Source: JAIOTH01 sp964486685
GTDB lineage: Bacteria; Patescibacteriota; Patescibacteriia; UBA1558; S5-K13
Length of the DNA stretch: 64,000 nucleotides
Direction of reading: 5' to 3'
Assembly (NCBI GenBank): GCA_964486685.1
Contig: CAZAOE010000003.1
Span: forward strand, 1 to 64,000
The notes below the pieces were generated by a model. It ran no database searches, was not told the origin of the DNA, and was given only the letters and a program-made list of their open reading frames with translations. The position numbers and the translations under genes were made by a program. Positions 16,741 to 24,002 of this stretch are shown here, piece by piece (position 1 is the first letter of the stretch; the number at the start of each line of letters is the position of its first letter).

Positions 16741-17970
16741 ATGCCCACTAAAAAAATTATAACTAGGGGTCCTAAATCTAAAATTGTTGCTTCAAAAAAA
16801 GTTAAAAAGAAAATTACCAATAAAAAATCGTTAAAAATACATAGAAACGAAAAATTTAAGGGTATATACATACAATATAAAATTAATATCGAACTACACG
16901 AAAAATCAGTTTTTGTGATAGGTGATTATGCCAATAAATATGATTCTTCAATAAAAAAAAGACTTAATGAAATATATGAAAAAATAAAAACAAAAAAAGG
17001 AAAACTAACTGTTTTAGATTTGAATACTTTGGAAAAATATTTAGAGATGCATCCTCAACAAGAATCCTTGTTTGCAAAAAATACAATTGTATCTATAGTG
17101 TCATTGATGGATAATGTTTTTTCTTCAATATTTAGATATTATTATTCTAACAATCCAGAAAGATTATCTATTGAAAATAAATCAATTACATATGCGGAAC
17201 TCAATGAGGTGGCTAAGATTGAAGACGCAAAAACATATCTACTAGATAAAGAAATAGAAAAAATACTTCTAAATGAAGGTATAAAAGATAGATTCCGTAT
17301 TCTAAAAGAAGACATGGGCATTACACTTCCTGATAACAAAGAACATCTAGATGAATTAAATAAACTGATTAAAACGCGCAATCTTATTGTTCATAATTCA
17401 TGTTGTGCTGATCAAGAATATATAAAAAAATATGGTTCGAAGGGTATGGAAAAGGGAAGTCATATTCCTTTAAACAAACAGTACCTATTGGACTCCCTAG
17501 CCCTAGTTTTTTATATAGGTGGCTTTATCCTACAATCTGTGCAAATTAAATATGCTGATAAAAAACTTGATGACAGAGACTTTATACTTAATGACTTGAT
17601 ACACGAATTGGTAAAGAAAGAAAAATTCACGTACATTAAAGAATTATATAATGCTTCAAAAATTTTTACTTTAACTGATATGACTAAAAAAATGATTGTT
17701 ATTAACTTTTGTATTGGAGCAAAAAAACAAGGAAGGTCTAAACAACACATTGATCAGATTTTAGAAAAAGAGGATTGGAGCGTTGAAGATGACGATCTAT
17801 CGCTATATTTATATGCATTAAAAGATCAACATAATATGTTTTATTCTCACTTAAAAAAACTTATAAAAAATAACCAAATACGTAAAAGAGAGTTATTAGA
17901 GTGGGAAATATTTACATTTTATAGAAAAAAAGCAAAATTTAGGGAAATAATAAAAAAAGTAATAAAATAA
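16741..17970 (+). CDS. HEPN-motif protein, unknown specificity
   Basis: 409 residues. The N-terminus is a very basic Lys-rich tract (1-37), then a mostly helical protein. TRNLIVHNSC at 212-221 holds Arg213-x4-His218, the Rx4-6H signature of HEPN ribonucleases, within a long helical stretch (about 100-270). The C-terminal third is helical and Lys/Glu rich. The family is not identified beyond this. It is the first gene after tRNA-Ser, and an HNH protein and a restriction-modification pair follow within 2.5 kb. A toxin or abortive-infection role is therefore plausible. No antitoxin ORF (e.g. a MNT nucleotidyltransferase) adjoins it. Confidence 0.6.
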   Translation: MPTKKIITRGPKSKIVASKKVKKKITNKKSLKIHRNEKFKGIYIQYKINIELHEKSVFVIGDYANKYDSSIKKRLNEIYEKIKTKKGKLTVLDLNTLEKYLEMHPQQESLFAKNTIVSIVSLMDNVFSSIFRYYYSNNPERLSIENKSITYAELNEVAKIEDAKTYLLDKEIEKILLNEGIKDRFRILKEDMGITLPDNKEHLDELNKLIKTRNLIVHNSCCADQEYIKKYGSKGMEKGSHIPLNKQYLLDSLALVFYIGGFILQSVQIKYADKKLDDRDFILNDLIHELVKKEKFTYIKELYNASKIFTLTDMTKKMIVINFCIGAKKQGRSKQHIDQILEKEDWSVEDDDLSLYLYALKDQHNMFYSHLKKLIKNNQIRKRELLEWEIFTFYRKKAKFREIIKKVIK

Positions 17971-18046
17971 TATAATGTTATCTGACTAAAGAAGAGTGTG
18001 GTTGTGTCACTTTTGTCACCTTTTAAAGAAGCGCTCGAGGATCTTA

Positions 18047-18203
18047 TTTATTGAAATGAAGAAAAATGCTAGAATAACCTTACTGGGCTTGACGAAATTG
18101 GGGTTCCAGCCCGATGTAGCCCGCCAATTAATTCGTTAGAATTAATTGTCCTGAGCGAAGTCGAAGGACACTCGAAAAATCATCTACTAGGTAGATGTTT
18201 TTT
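18047..18203 (+). ncRNA. candidate small RNA with promoter and terminator
   Basis: TTTATT (18047-18052) and the extended -10 TGCTAGAAT (TAGAAT at 18070-18075) are 17 bases apart. The transcript would start near 18082 and contain GGGCT...AGCCC pairing, AATTAATT-N6-AATTAATT, and a TGTCCT...AGGACA repeat hairpin. It would end at CATCTAC-TAG-GTAGATG followed by T6 (18181-18203). No ORF of note is present. It does not match an RNA family I know. Confidence 0.45.
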
Positions 18204-18223
18204 GTTTGAAAAATTGATAAAAT

Positions 18224-18260
18224 AAAAAAACTTCTCGTGATAATTACGAGAAGTTTTTTA
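18224..18260. terminator. bidirectional rho-independent terminator
   Basis: Stem AACTTCTCGTGATAATTACGAGAAGTT flanked by A7 on the left and T6 on the right, so it works on either strand. It serves the minus-strand HNH gene, which ends at 18267. Confidence 0.85.
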
Positions 18261-18266
18261 AAATGA

Positions 18267-18554
18267 TTAATTTCTAATTGCACATTTTAATTGTGAAGAA
18301 TCTCCTTTTTTCACATTATTTTTCCAGTGTAATGGTTGTAAATTAGAGAGAGCATCACTTCCATCCCGTGAATCTGGCACAATATGATCTATTTCCCATC
18401 CGTATTTTGCATCTCTGTCACCGTGTTTGCTAAATTGCATCCACGCATTACAAGCGTCTTTTCTATAGATATTGGGATTATTATTGCCAACAATTTTTCC
18501 TTTTTTCCAAACTGCTGCAATTATATCACTTGACCATCTTTCTATTCTATACAT
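18267..18554 (-). CDS. small HNH-domain protein
   Basis: 95-residue solitary HNH protein. The motif begins at YGWEIDHIVP (Asp56-His57), continues DALSNLQPLHWKNNVKK, and has the spacing of a beta-beta-alpha metal nuclease fold. Proteins of this short type are common in Bacteroidetes and others as free-standing HNH endonucleases of unknown target. It lies divergent to the methyltransferase gene, with its own terminator and a candidate promoter about 220 bases upstream (18777-18805). It could be a nuclease partner in the defence island, but this is not shown. Confidence 0.8.
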   Translation of the reverse strand: MYRIERWSSDIIAAVWKKGKIVGNNNPNIYRKDACNAWMQFSKHGDRDAKYGWEIDHIVPDSRDGSDALSNLQPLHWKNNVKKGDSSQLKCAIRN

Positions 18555-18580
18555 AATTCTTTAAAATTAATAATTAAATA

Positions 18581-18690
18581 TTTACTAAAAATTGAAAATG
18601 TGCTATCCTTTAGTTGTTAAAAGTGTTTTGTGTAGGATTTCGATTTTACACATTTTCAAACGAGGTTCAATGAGGCCTCGTTTTGATTTT
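18581..18690 (+). ncRNA. candidate small RNA or attenuator with terminator
   Basis: TTTACT (18581-18586) and extended -10 TGCTATCCT (TATCCT at 18604-18609) are 17 bases apart. A terminator AAACGAGG/CCTCGTTT plus T-rich tail follows at 18658-18690. An 11-base perfect repeat TTGAAAATGTG/CACATTTTCAA (18592-18602, 18649-18659) overlaps the terminator arm by two bases. If the region is transcribed from further upstream, the two structures would compete. Confidence 0.4.
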
Positions 18691-18747
18691 TAGAATTTTC
18701 AAAACTTAATAAAAATATAATTAATCTTATTTTACAAAATACCAAAA

Positions 18748-18805
18748 TACTATATATAGTAGTCTAACTATGTTTTAGTATACCACATTTTGTGTTTTTT
18801 TACAA
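18748..18805 (-). promoter_or_regulatory. promoter with downstream 14-bp palindrome
   Basis: On the minus strand, TTGTAA (18800-18805) and TATACT (18777-18782) are 17 bases apart, with TG-extended -10. A perfect palindrome TACTATATATAGTA (18748-18761) falls just after the expected start of transcription, where an operator would act. It points toward the HNH gene. Confidence 0.45.
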
Positions 18806-18900
18806 ATTATAATTGTGGATAAATGCCTTTTTGTCCTAATATAGTGGGGATTCAAAATATTTTATTTGATTTTTTTATATGAAAATGGGAGAATAGATAT

Positions 18901-19710
18901 ATGACTAAACCATATTACAAAAGCAAAGATGGCAAATTTGTTTTATATAAGGAAGATACTTTAGAATATTTAAAAAAGCTCAAAAAGGATTCGGTCGACA
19001 TGATTTTTGCTGATCCACCGTATTTTCTTTCAAGTGGAACTTTCACTTGCCAAAATGGGAAAATGGTTAGCGTTAAAAAAGGAAATTGGGATTTAAGCAA
19101 TGGTCTAAAGAAAAATTTTAAATTTCAAAGAGAATGGATTAAATTATGTAAGAAAATATTAAAACCAAATGGAACAATATGGATCAGCGGAACCTATCAT
19201 TCTATTTATCAATGTGGCTTTGCTTTACAAGCCGAAGGATATCATCTTTTGAATGATGTATCTTGGTTTAAACCAAACGCAGCCCCTAATTTAAGTTGTA
19301 GATTTTTTACCGCTAGCCACGAAACATTAATTTGGGCCAAAAAAGACAAGAAAGCAAAACATAAATTTAATTATGATTTAATGAGAGACGGTAAATGGCC
19401 AGAAGATAAATTTAAAGTCCCCAATAAACAAATGAGATCTGTTTGGTCAATTAATACTCCTAAAAATGGCGAAAAACAATTCGGAAAACATCCCACTCAA
19501 AAACCAATGGATTTGTTGAAAAGAATTATTTTGGCTAGCACAGATAAAAATGATTTAGTTTTAGATCCATTTACTGGAAGTTCCACTACTGGAATCGCTG
19601 CTCACATGTTAGGTCGAAGATTTGTTGGAATTGATAAGGAAAAAAAGTATTTAGATTTATCGATTAAAAGATTTGAACACTTAGAAAAAAATCAAAAATT
19701 AAATATATAA
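18901..19710 (+). CDS. beta-class DNA adenine methyltransferase (DpnA/HinfI type)
   Basis: Site-specific N6-adenine (or N4-cytosine) DNA methyltransferase of 269 residues. Catalytic motif IV, DPPY, is at 38-41 (MIFADPPYFLSS). The AdoMet motif is near the C-terminus (LVLDPFTGSSTTGIAA), preceded by KHPTQKP, which is the beta-class order. The N-terminus (MTKPYY...) and the run WISGTYHSIYQCGFALQAEG resemble, from memory, DpnA and M.HinfI, which modify adenine. The recognition site cannot be read from sequence. The start is supported by GGGAGA eleven bases upstream. The putative endonuclease gene follows four bases after its stop. Confidence 0.92.
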   Translation: MTKPYYKSKDGKFVLYKEDTLEYLKKLKKDSVDMIFADPPYFLSSGTFTCQNGKMVSVKKGNWDLSNGLKKNFKFQREWIKLCKKILKPNGTIWISGTYHSIYQCGFALQAEGYHLLNDVSWFKPNAAPNLSCRFFTASHETLIWAKKDKKAKHKFNYDLMRDGKWPEDKFKVPNKQMRSVWSINTPKNGEKQFGKHPTQKPMDLLKRIILASTDKNDLVLDPFTGSSTTGIAAHMLGRRFVGIDKEKKYLDLSIKRFEHLEKNQKLNI

Positions 19711-19714
19711 AATT

Positions 19715-20485
19715 ATGGCTAATAGTAAATCATGGGCGAAAATATTTAAAGATCATAATATCGGTGAACACGATTTTTCTAAGAAACCCTTCATTCTTAA
19801 CGCTGAAGATATTAAAAAGTCTTGTCAAAGATTTAAAAAAACTGCTGAAAAGGAAGTTCGTATTTTGTGTAAACAAGACACAAGAGAATCTCGTCCAAGA
19901 ATATTTAGAAATAATAATTTATTCTTGTTGCCAGTTAAAAATGGAATATATAATATTATAAAAGGAGAGGGTTATATAGATATGCCGGAAATTAAAAAAG
20001 AGATAACAGTTTATAACTCAAAATTAAATTTTCATTTAGATTCTTCGGAAATCGGTAATTCTGAGATGCAACATTTGGATTTTGCTTATGCCTCTAGTTT
20101 AATAAGAACATTCATGGAAGATACTAGTTTAGTATTAACAATCCGAGGAAGAAAATATACTCCAGAATTTAATTTTTCAGTAGGAAAACAAAATATTAGT
20201 GTCCAAAGCGTACAAACAGAAGTTGATGCAGGATATGAGGGAAAAAAACAAATAGTATTAATAGAGGCAAAAAGTCCGGGTATTAAAAATACAATTATTA
20301 GACAACTATATTACCCATTTAGACAATGGCAAAATTGCACTAATAAAAAAATTGTTACCTTATTTTTTGAAAGAGATCAAAAAGAAAATTCTTATTCAAT
20401 TTGGCAATTTCAATTTAAAAATGTTAAAGACTATTCTAGTATAGAATTAGTTAAATCTGGAAAATATAGAATAATAGAAAAATAA
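19715..20485 (+). CDS. putative type II restriction endonuclease (PD-(D/E)XK-like)
   Basis: 256 residues. Identification rests on two things. First, the gene follows a DNA methyltransferase with only four bases between them. Second, EVDAGYEGKKQIVLIEAKSPG (residues 169-189) fits a PD-(D/E)XK active site, with Asp171 and Glu184-x-Lys186. I do not recognise the exact family, and the sequence is not like DpnB/DpnII as I recall it. It should cut the sequence that the partner methylates. A terminator follows at 20499-20530, closing the pair as one transcription unit. Confidence 0.72.
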   Translation: MANSKSWAKIFKDHNIGEHDFSKKPFILNAEDIKKSCQRFKKTAEKEVRILCKQDTRESRPRIFRNNNLFLLPVKNGIYNIIKGEGYIDMPEIKKEITVYNSKLNFHLDSSEIGNSEMQHLDFAYASSLIRTFMEDTSLVLTIRGRKYTPEFNFSVGKQNISVQSVQTEVDAGYEGKKQIVLIEAKSPGIKNTIIRQLYYPFRQWQNCTNKKIVTLFFERDQKENSYSIWQFQFKNVKDYSSIELVKSGKYRIIEK

Positions 20486-20498
20486 ATATATTAAAAAT

Positions 20499-20530
20499 CA
20501 CTTCAAATAAAACAAATGAAGTGCTTTTTT
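20499..20530 (+). terminator. rho-independent terminator of the restriction-modification pair
   Basis: Stem CACTTCA/TGAAGTG (20499-20505, 20517-20523) followed by CTTTTTTTG. Confidence 0.85.
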
Positions 20531-20623
20531 TGTTGATTTTGATATAATGATAGTAAGTTTAAAACGCAAAACGCAAAACTAATTTCTACAACCTAATAAG
20601 CTAACCCCCTACAAGCTAACCTT

Positions 20624-20992
20624 ATGTCTAAATTTTTAAAATGGACCCCGCGAATTTTAACAATTGCTTTTATTTTATTCATCAGTTTATTTGCTTTAGA
20701 TTCTTTCGGAGGAGATGTTCCTGTTTTACATCAAATTATCGGATTTATAATTCATCTTATCCCTAGTTTTGTTTTAGTGGCCATTTTAATCTTGGCTTGG
20801 AAAAAACCTCAGATTGGAGGAATAATATTTTTAGGAATTGGCTGTGCCTTTACTATATTTTTTAATACCTATGAGCATTTACTCAATTTTTTACTTATTT
20901 CGTGCCCGGTATTTATAATAGGAATATTGTTTTTAATAACGCAAAACGCAAAGTTTAAAACGCAAAATAAAAAACTTAAAATTAATAATTAA
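20624..20992 (+). CDS. small polytopic membrane protein
   Basis: 122 residues with four hydrophobic helices (about 10-27, 35-57, 64-82, 86-105) and a Lys/Asn-rich tail. The opening KWTPRILTIAFILFISLFALD and the IHLIPSFVLVAILILAWK segment resemble a widespread uncharacterised family (probably that filed as DUF7670), which I recall only loosely. The tail (AKFKTQNKKLKINN) is coded by dispersed AAAACGCAAA/TTAAAACGCAAA words that also fill nearby gaps. The C-terminus may therefore be a recent addition. Function unknown. Confidence 0.7.
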   Translation: MSKFLKWTPRILTIAFILFISLFALDSFGGDVPVLHQIIGFIIHLIPSFVLVAILILAWKKPQIGGIIFLGIGCAFTIFFNTYEHLLNFLLISCPVFIIGILFLITQNAKFKTQNKKLKINN

Positions 20993-21020
20993 AAAAAACT
21001 TTCAACTTTCTACAAAAATT

Positions 21021-21659
21021 ATGGACAAACAAGATTTAATCCAAAAATGGAAAGAGGAGGATCTGAATTTTGATGAATCTGTTATCAAAGCATTTTTAGA
21101 TGTCCCCAGAGAAAATTTTGTTTTAAAAGGTCATAAAGCTTTAGCTTATCAAGACACTCCCTTGCCAATATTAGAAAACCAAACTATTTCACAGCCAAAA
21201 ACAGTAATGATAATGACTCAAGCATTAGAATTAAAACCAGGACAAAAAATTTTAGAAATTGGAACCGGCTCTGGATATCAAGCGGCTATTATTTCTAAAA
21301 TCATTGGTGAAAAGGGTAGGACTATTACACTAGAAATTAGAGATGAATTATTTAAAATGGCTAAAAAAAACTTAAAAAATTACAAAAACGTTGAAGTGAT
21401 TAAGGGTGATGGTAGTATTGGATATCAAAAACAAGCACCTTATGACAGGATAATCTTAACAGCAACAGCTCCTTATATATCAGATGAATTAAAACAGCAA
21501 CTTAAAAACAACGGAATAATATTAAGCCCTGTCGCTAAAAGCGGATTCCAAAAAATGATTAAACTTATCAAAAACAAAGATGGCTTTAAAAAAGAAGATT
21601 TAGGATATTTTTCATTTGTTCCATTAATAGGACAAGGTGGTTGTAAAAATATGCTATAA
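21021..21659 (+). CDS. pcm: protein-L-isoaspartate O-methyltransferase
   Basis: AdoMet-dependent repair enzyme that methylates L-isoaspartyl residues in aged proteins. 212 residues. The family entry segment is PRENFV...LAYQDTPLPILENQTISQP, with the AdoMet-binding motif LEIGTGSGYQAAI at about 82-94. YDRIILTATAPYISDELKQQL is also typical of Pcm. The start is well placed after a short gap from the preceding small membrane protein. TATGCTATAAT at its 3' end may be a promoter for the following hydrogenase-associated genes. Confidence 0.93.
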   Translation: MDKQDLIQKWKEEDLNFDESVIKAFLDVPRENFVLKGHKALAYQDTPLPILENQTISQPKTVMIMTQALELKPGQKILEIGTGSGYQAAIISKIIGEKGRTITLEIRDELFKMAKKNLKNYKNVEVIKGDGSIGYQKQAPYDRIILTATAPYISDELKQQLKNNGIILSPVAKSGFQKMIKLIKNKDGFKKEDLGYFSFVPLIGQGGCKNML

Positions 21660-21692
21660 TGAAGACAATAAATTAAATAATAATTAAATATT

Positions 21693-22256
21693 ATGTCTAC
21701 TAAAATTAAAGAATATTTAAATATCCAAAACTGGGATAAAATAAAAATTATTGCTTCTGTAAATGCCAAAACATTAGAATTAATTATTCTGTCTAGTCTA
21801 GCCTTAATAACGCCTATATTTTTAAAACACCCCCAAATACTTGTCGGAGTTATTATTAATGCCATTCTCATTAAGGGAGCTTTGTCTTTAAAAAAATATC
21901 AACTTTTACCCTTAATAATAATGCCTTCTGTTGGTGTAGTGCTGGGTGGATATTTATTTGGAGGTTTAACAAAATTTGTATTTTTTATAATGCCGTTTAT
22001 TTGGCTTGGCAACACTATATTAATATACTTATTTAAAAAAAGAACAAATAAAAACTATATTTTCACGCTTTTATTGGCATCTTTTTCAAAAATGACATTT
22101 TTATTTTTAAGTGCCTTAATTTTATATTTATTAAATATAATTCCAAAACCACTTTTAATGGCTATGGGCTATATGCAATTTATAACCGCTATTTTAGGTG
22201 GCACCCTAGTATTAACTGAATTAAAAATTGAAAAATGGTTCAAACCCATTAAATGA
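21693..22256 (+). CDS. hydrogenase-linked integral membrane protein (ECF-S-like)
   Basis: 187 residues with about six helices and short loops, similar in size and topology to ECF-type S components. Small membrane proteins of this look are found next to [FeFe] hydrogenase genes in fermenting bacteria, including CPR, and are sometimes labelled 'iron hydrogenase' by association. Here it is first in line before hydC, hydB and hydA. It has no cysteine clusters, so it does not carry FeS centres itself. A role in anchoring the hydrogenase or in transport is inference. Confidence 0.65.
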   Translation: MSTKIKEYLNIQNWDKIKIIASVNAKTLELIILSSLALITPIFLKHPQILVGVIINAILIKGALSLKKYQLLPLIIMPSVGVVLGGYLFGGLTKFVFFIMPFIWLGNTILIYLFKKRTNKNYIFTLLLASFSKMTFLFLSALILYLLNIIPKPLLMAMGYMQFITAILGGTLVLTELKIEKWFKPIK

Positions 22257-22304
22257 ATAAGAAATGTAAAAACTGGCATAAAACTTATTGTAACCAATTA
22301 ATGT

Positions 22305-22754
22305 ATGAACAATATAAAAAATAAAAAAAAATCATCTAACGGGTCTAAGAAAAAATTAATCATAGAACACCTCCATGATATTCAAGCTAAGCACGGATTT
22401 ATTTCAGAAAAAGAATTAAAAAAACTAAGCTTTCAAACAAAAAAATCCGTAGCCGAGCTTTATGAAGCGGCATCATCTTACGCTTATTTTAGTTTTGAAA
22501 AAAAACCAGAAAAATTAATCAAAATTTGTGATAGTCCTGTCTGTCATCTGAAGGGCAGTGAAAATTTACTTAAACATATTGAGAAATTAATCGGAATTAA
22601 AGTAGGAAATAAAAATTCTAAAGTTGGTTTAGAAACAACTCAATGTTTAGGTTTATGTGATCAAGCTCCAGTAATACAAATTAACGATAAATTTTATACC
22701 AAACTAACCAAAGATAAAATTGCACAAATCCTAAAGAAGCAAAAAATATTATAA
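22305..22754 (+). CDS. hydC: NADH-dependent hydrogenase [2Fe-2S] subunit (NuoE/HydC-like)
   Basis: 149-residue thioredoxin-like ferredoxin subunit, homologous to NuoE and to HydC/HndA of trimeric [FeFe] hydrogenases. A helical N-terminal half is followed by four cluster cysteines: Cys75 and Cys80 (CDSPVC), then Cys114 and Cys118 (CLGLC), the NuoE pattern C-x4-C...C-x3-C. It would pass electrons between the flavin subunit and the hydrogenase. The next gene (hydB) is 160 bases downstream across a word-palindrome repeat. Confidence 0.92.
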   Translation: MNNIKNKKKSSNGSKKKLIIEHLHDIQAKHGFISEKELKKLSFQTKKSVAELYEAASSYAYFSFEKKPEKLIKICDSPVCHLKGSENLLKHIEKLIGIKVGNKNSKVGLETTQCLGLCDQAPVIQINDKFYTKLTKDKIAQILKKQKIL

Positions 22755-22916
22755 TACCAATATACGAATGTATACTAATTATACCAATACAATACGAATA
22801 GAATTTATAAATGATTTATAAATTTTAGGATTAATTAAATTATTAGTATAATATTCGTATCATTGGTATTAATTAGTATATTAGCATTATTATATTAGCA
22901 TTATAATCATTCGTAT
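22755..22916. repeat. word-palindrome leader (ATACGAAT/ATTCGTAT type)
   Basis: The left part is made of ACCAAT, TACGAAT and ACTAAT words; the right part is made of their complements ATTGGT, ATTCGTA and ATTAGT plus ATTAGCATT. The two halves can pair over most of the gap. It ends at the start codon of hydB. Like elements are at 35990-36130 and 53231-53373, each also ending at a start codon. Confidence 0.65.
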
Positions 22917-23999
22917 ATGCAAATACTTGTAAAAAATAACTTCCAGACCTGGAAAAAAATAAAAAATCTCAGTTCCCAAAAAATAATAGAAAAAATAAAA
23001 CAATCAGGCCTTAATGGCAGAGGCGGGGCTAATTTTCCTGTTGGAAAAAAATGGAAATTTTCTTATCCTGTAAAATATTTAATCTGTAATGCTGATGAAA
23101 GCGAACCTGGCACTTTTAAAGACCACTTTGTTTTAAAACATTGCCCAGAATTAGTTATTGAAGGTATTAATATCGGAATAAAGGCCTTAAAAGTTGAAAC
23201 TGCTTATATCTATTTACGCGAAGAATATAAAAAGCTAAAGCCAGAATTTGAAAGCATAATTAAAAAACATTCTCCTTATAATATTAAAGTCATTATTGGG
23301 GCTGGGGCCTATATTTGTGGCGAAGAAACCGGCCAAATTAATAGCTTAGAGGGCCTACGAGCTGAATCTCGACATAAACCACCTTATCCGGCTGAAAAGG
23401 GCCTATTTGACAAAAAAACCTGCGTTAATAATATAGAAACTTTTGCTAGAATACCTTTAATTTGGCAGAAGGGTTTTAATCCTAAATTATTATTATTTTC
23501 TATTTCTGGGGATGTAGAAAAACCTGGCGTCTATGAAATTGAAGTCGGAACCAAATTAGCAAAATTATTAAACTTAGCTCAAGCAAAAAATCCTAAAGCA
23601 ATATTTTTAGGTGCTAGTGGCGGTTGTTTTCCTGCTGACCCTAATTTTATTCTCAATCATGAATATATTAAAAATAAAGGTGGTCTTTTGGGCGCTGGAG
23701 GTCTAATTGTTTTAAATCAAACCCGCGATATCGTAGACACTTGTCGTTCAATTATTCAATTTTTTACCGATGAAAATTGCGGTAAATGTACTCCTTGCCG
23801 GGAAGGAAATTTTCGCTTATTACAATTATTCCAGGTTATTCTTAGTCGAAAATGGACTAAAGAAGAATTTGAATGGATTAAAAAATTAATCCAATTTATT
23901 CCCCAGGGCTCGCAATGCGCCTTAGGTCAATCATCAACTTTGCATTTAAGTACGGCTTTGAAATATTTTAAAAATGATTTTTTAGCTAAAATTGAATAA
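22917..23999 (+). CDS. hydB: NADH-binding flavoprotein subunit of [FeFe] hydrogenase (NuoF/HydB-like)
   Basis: 360 residues, corresponding to the NuoF core without the N-terminal ferredoxin-like domain seen in longer HydB/HndC. GRGGANFPVGKKW (34-46) binds the nicotinamide, YLICNADESEPGTFKD binds FMN, and AYICGEETGQINSLEG is also family-typical. The [4Fe-4S] ligands are Cys288, Cys291 and Cys294 (CGKCTPC) with Cys334. It would take electrons from NADH, or give them back, in a trimeric hydrogenase. hydA starts three bases after its stop. Confidence 0.94.
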   Translation: MQILVKNNFQTWKKIKNLSSQKIIEKIKQSGLNGRGGANFPVGKKWKFSYPVKYLICNADESEPGTFKDHFVLKHCPELVIEGINIGIKALKVETAYIYLREEYKKLKPEFESIIKKHSPYNIKVIIGAGAYICGEETGQINSLEGLRAESRHKPPYPAEKGLFDKKTCVNNIETFARIPLIWQKGFNPKLLLFSISGDVEKPGVYEIEVGTKLAKLLNLAQAKNPKAIFLGASGGCFPADPNFILNHEYIKNKGGLLGAGGLIVLNQTRDIVDTCRSIIQFFTDENCGKCTPCREGNFRLLQLFQVILSRKWTKEEFEWIKKLIQFIPQGSQCALGQSSTLHLSTALKYFKNDFLAKIE

Positions 24000-24002
24000 A
24001 TT

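Noticed and set aside
18082..18150. SRP (4.5S) RNA from the GGGCTTGACG...AGCCC segment
   Set aside because: The universal apical loop sequence (GTCCGGAAGGAAGCAGCC type) is absent.
22755..22916. CRISPR array
   Set aside because: Repeated words are 6-9 bases with irregular spacing and there are no constant direct repeats, unique spacers or cas genes.
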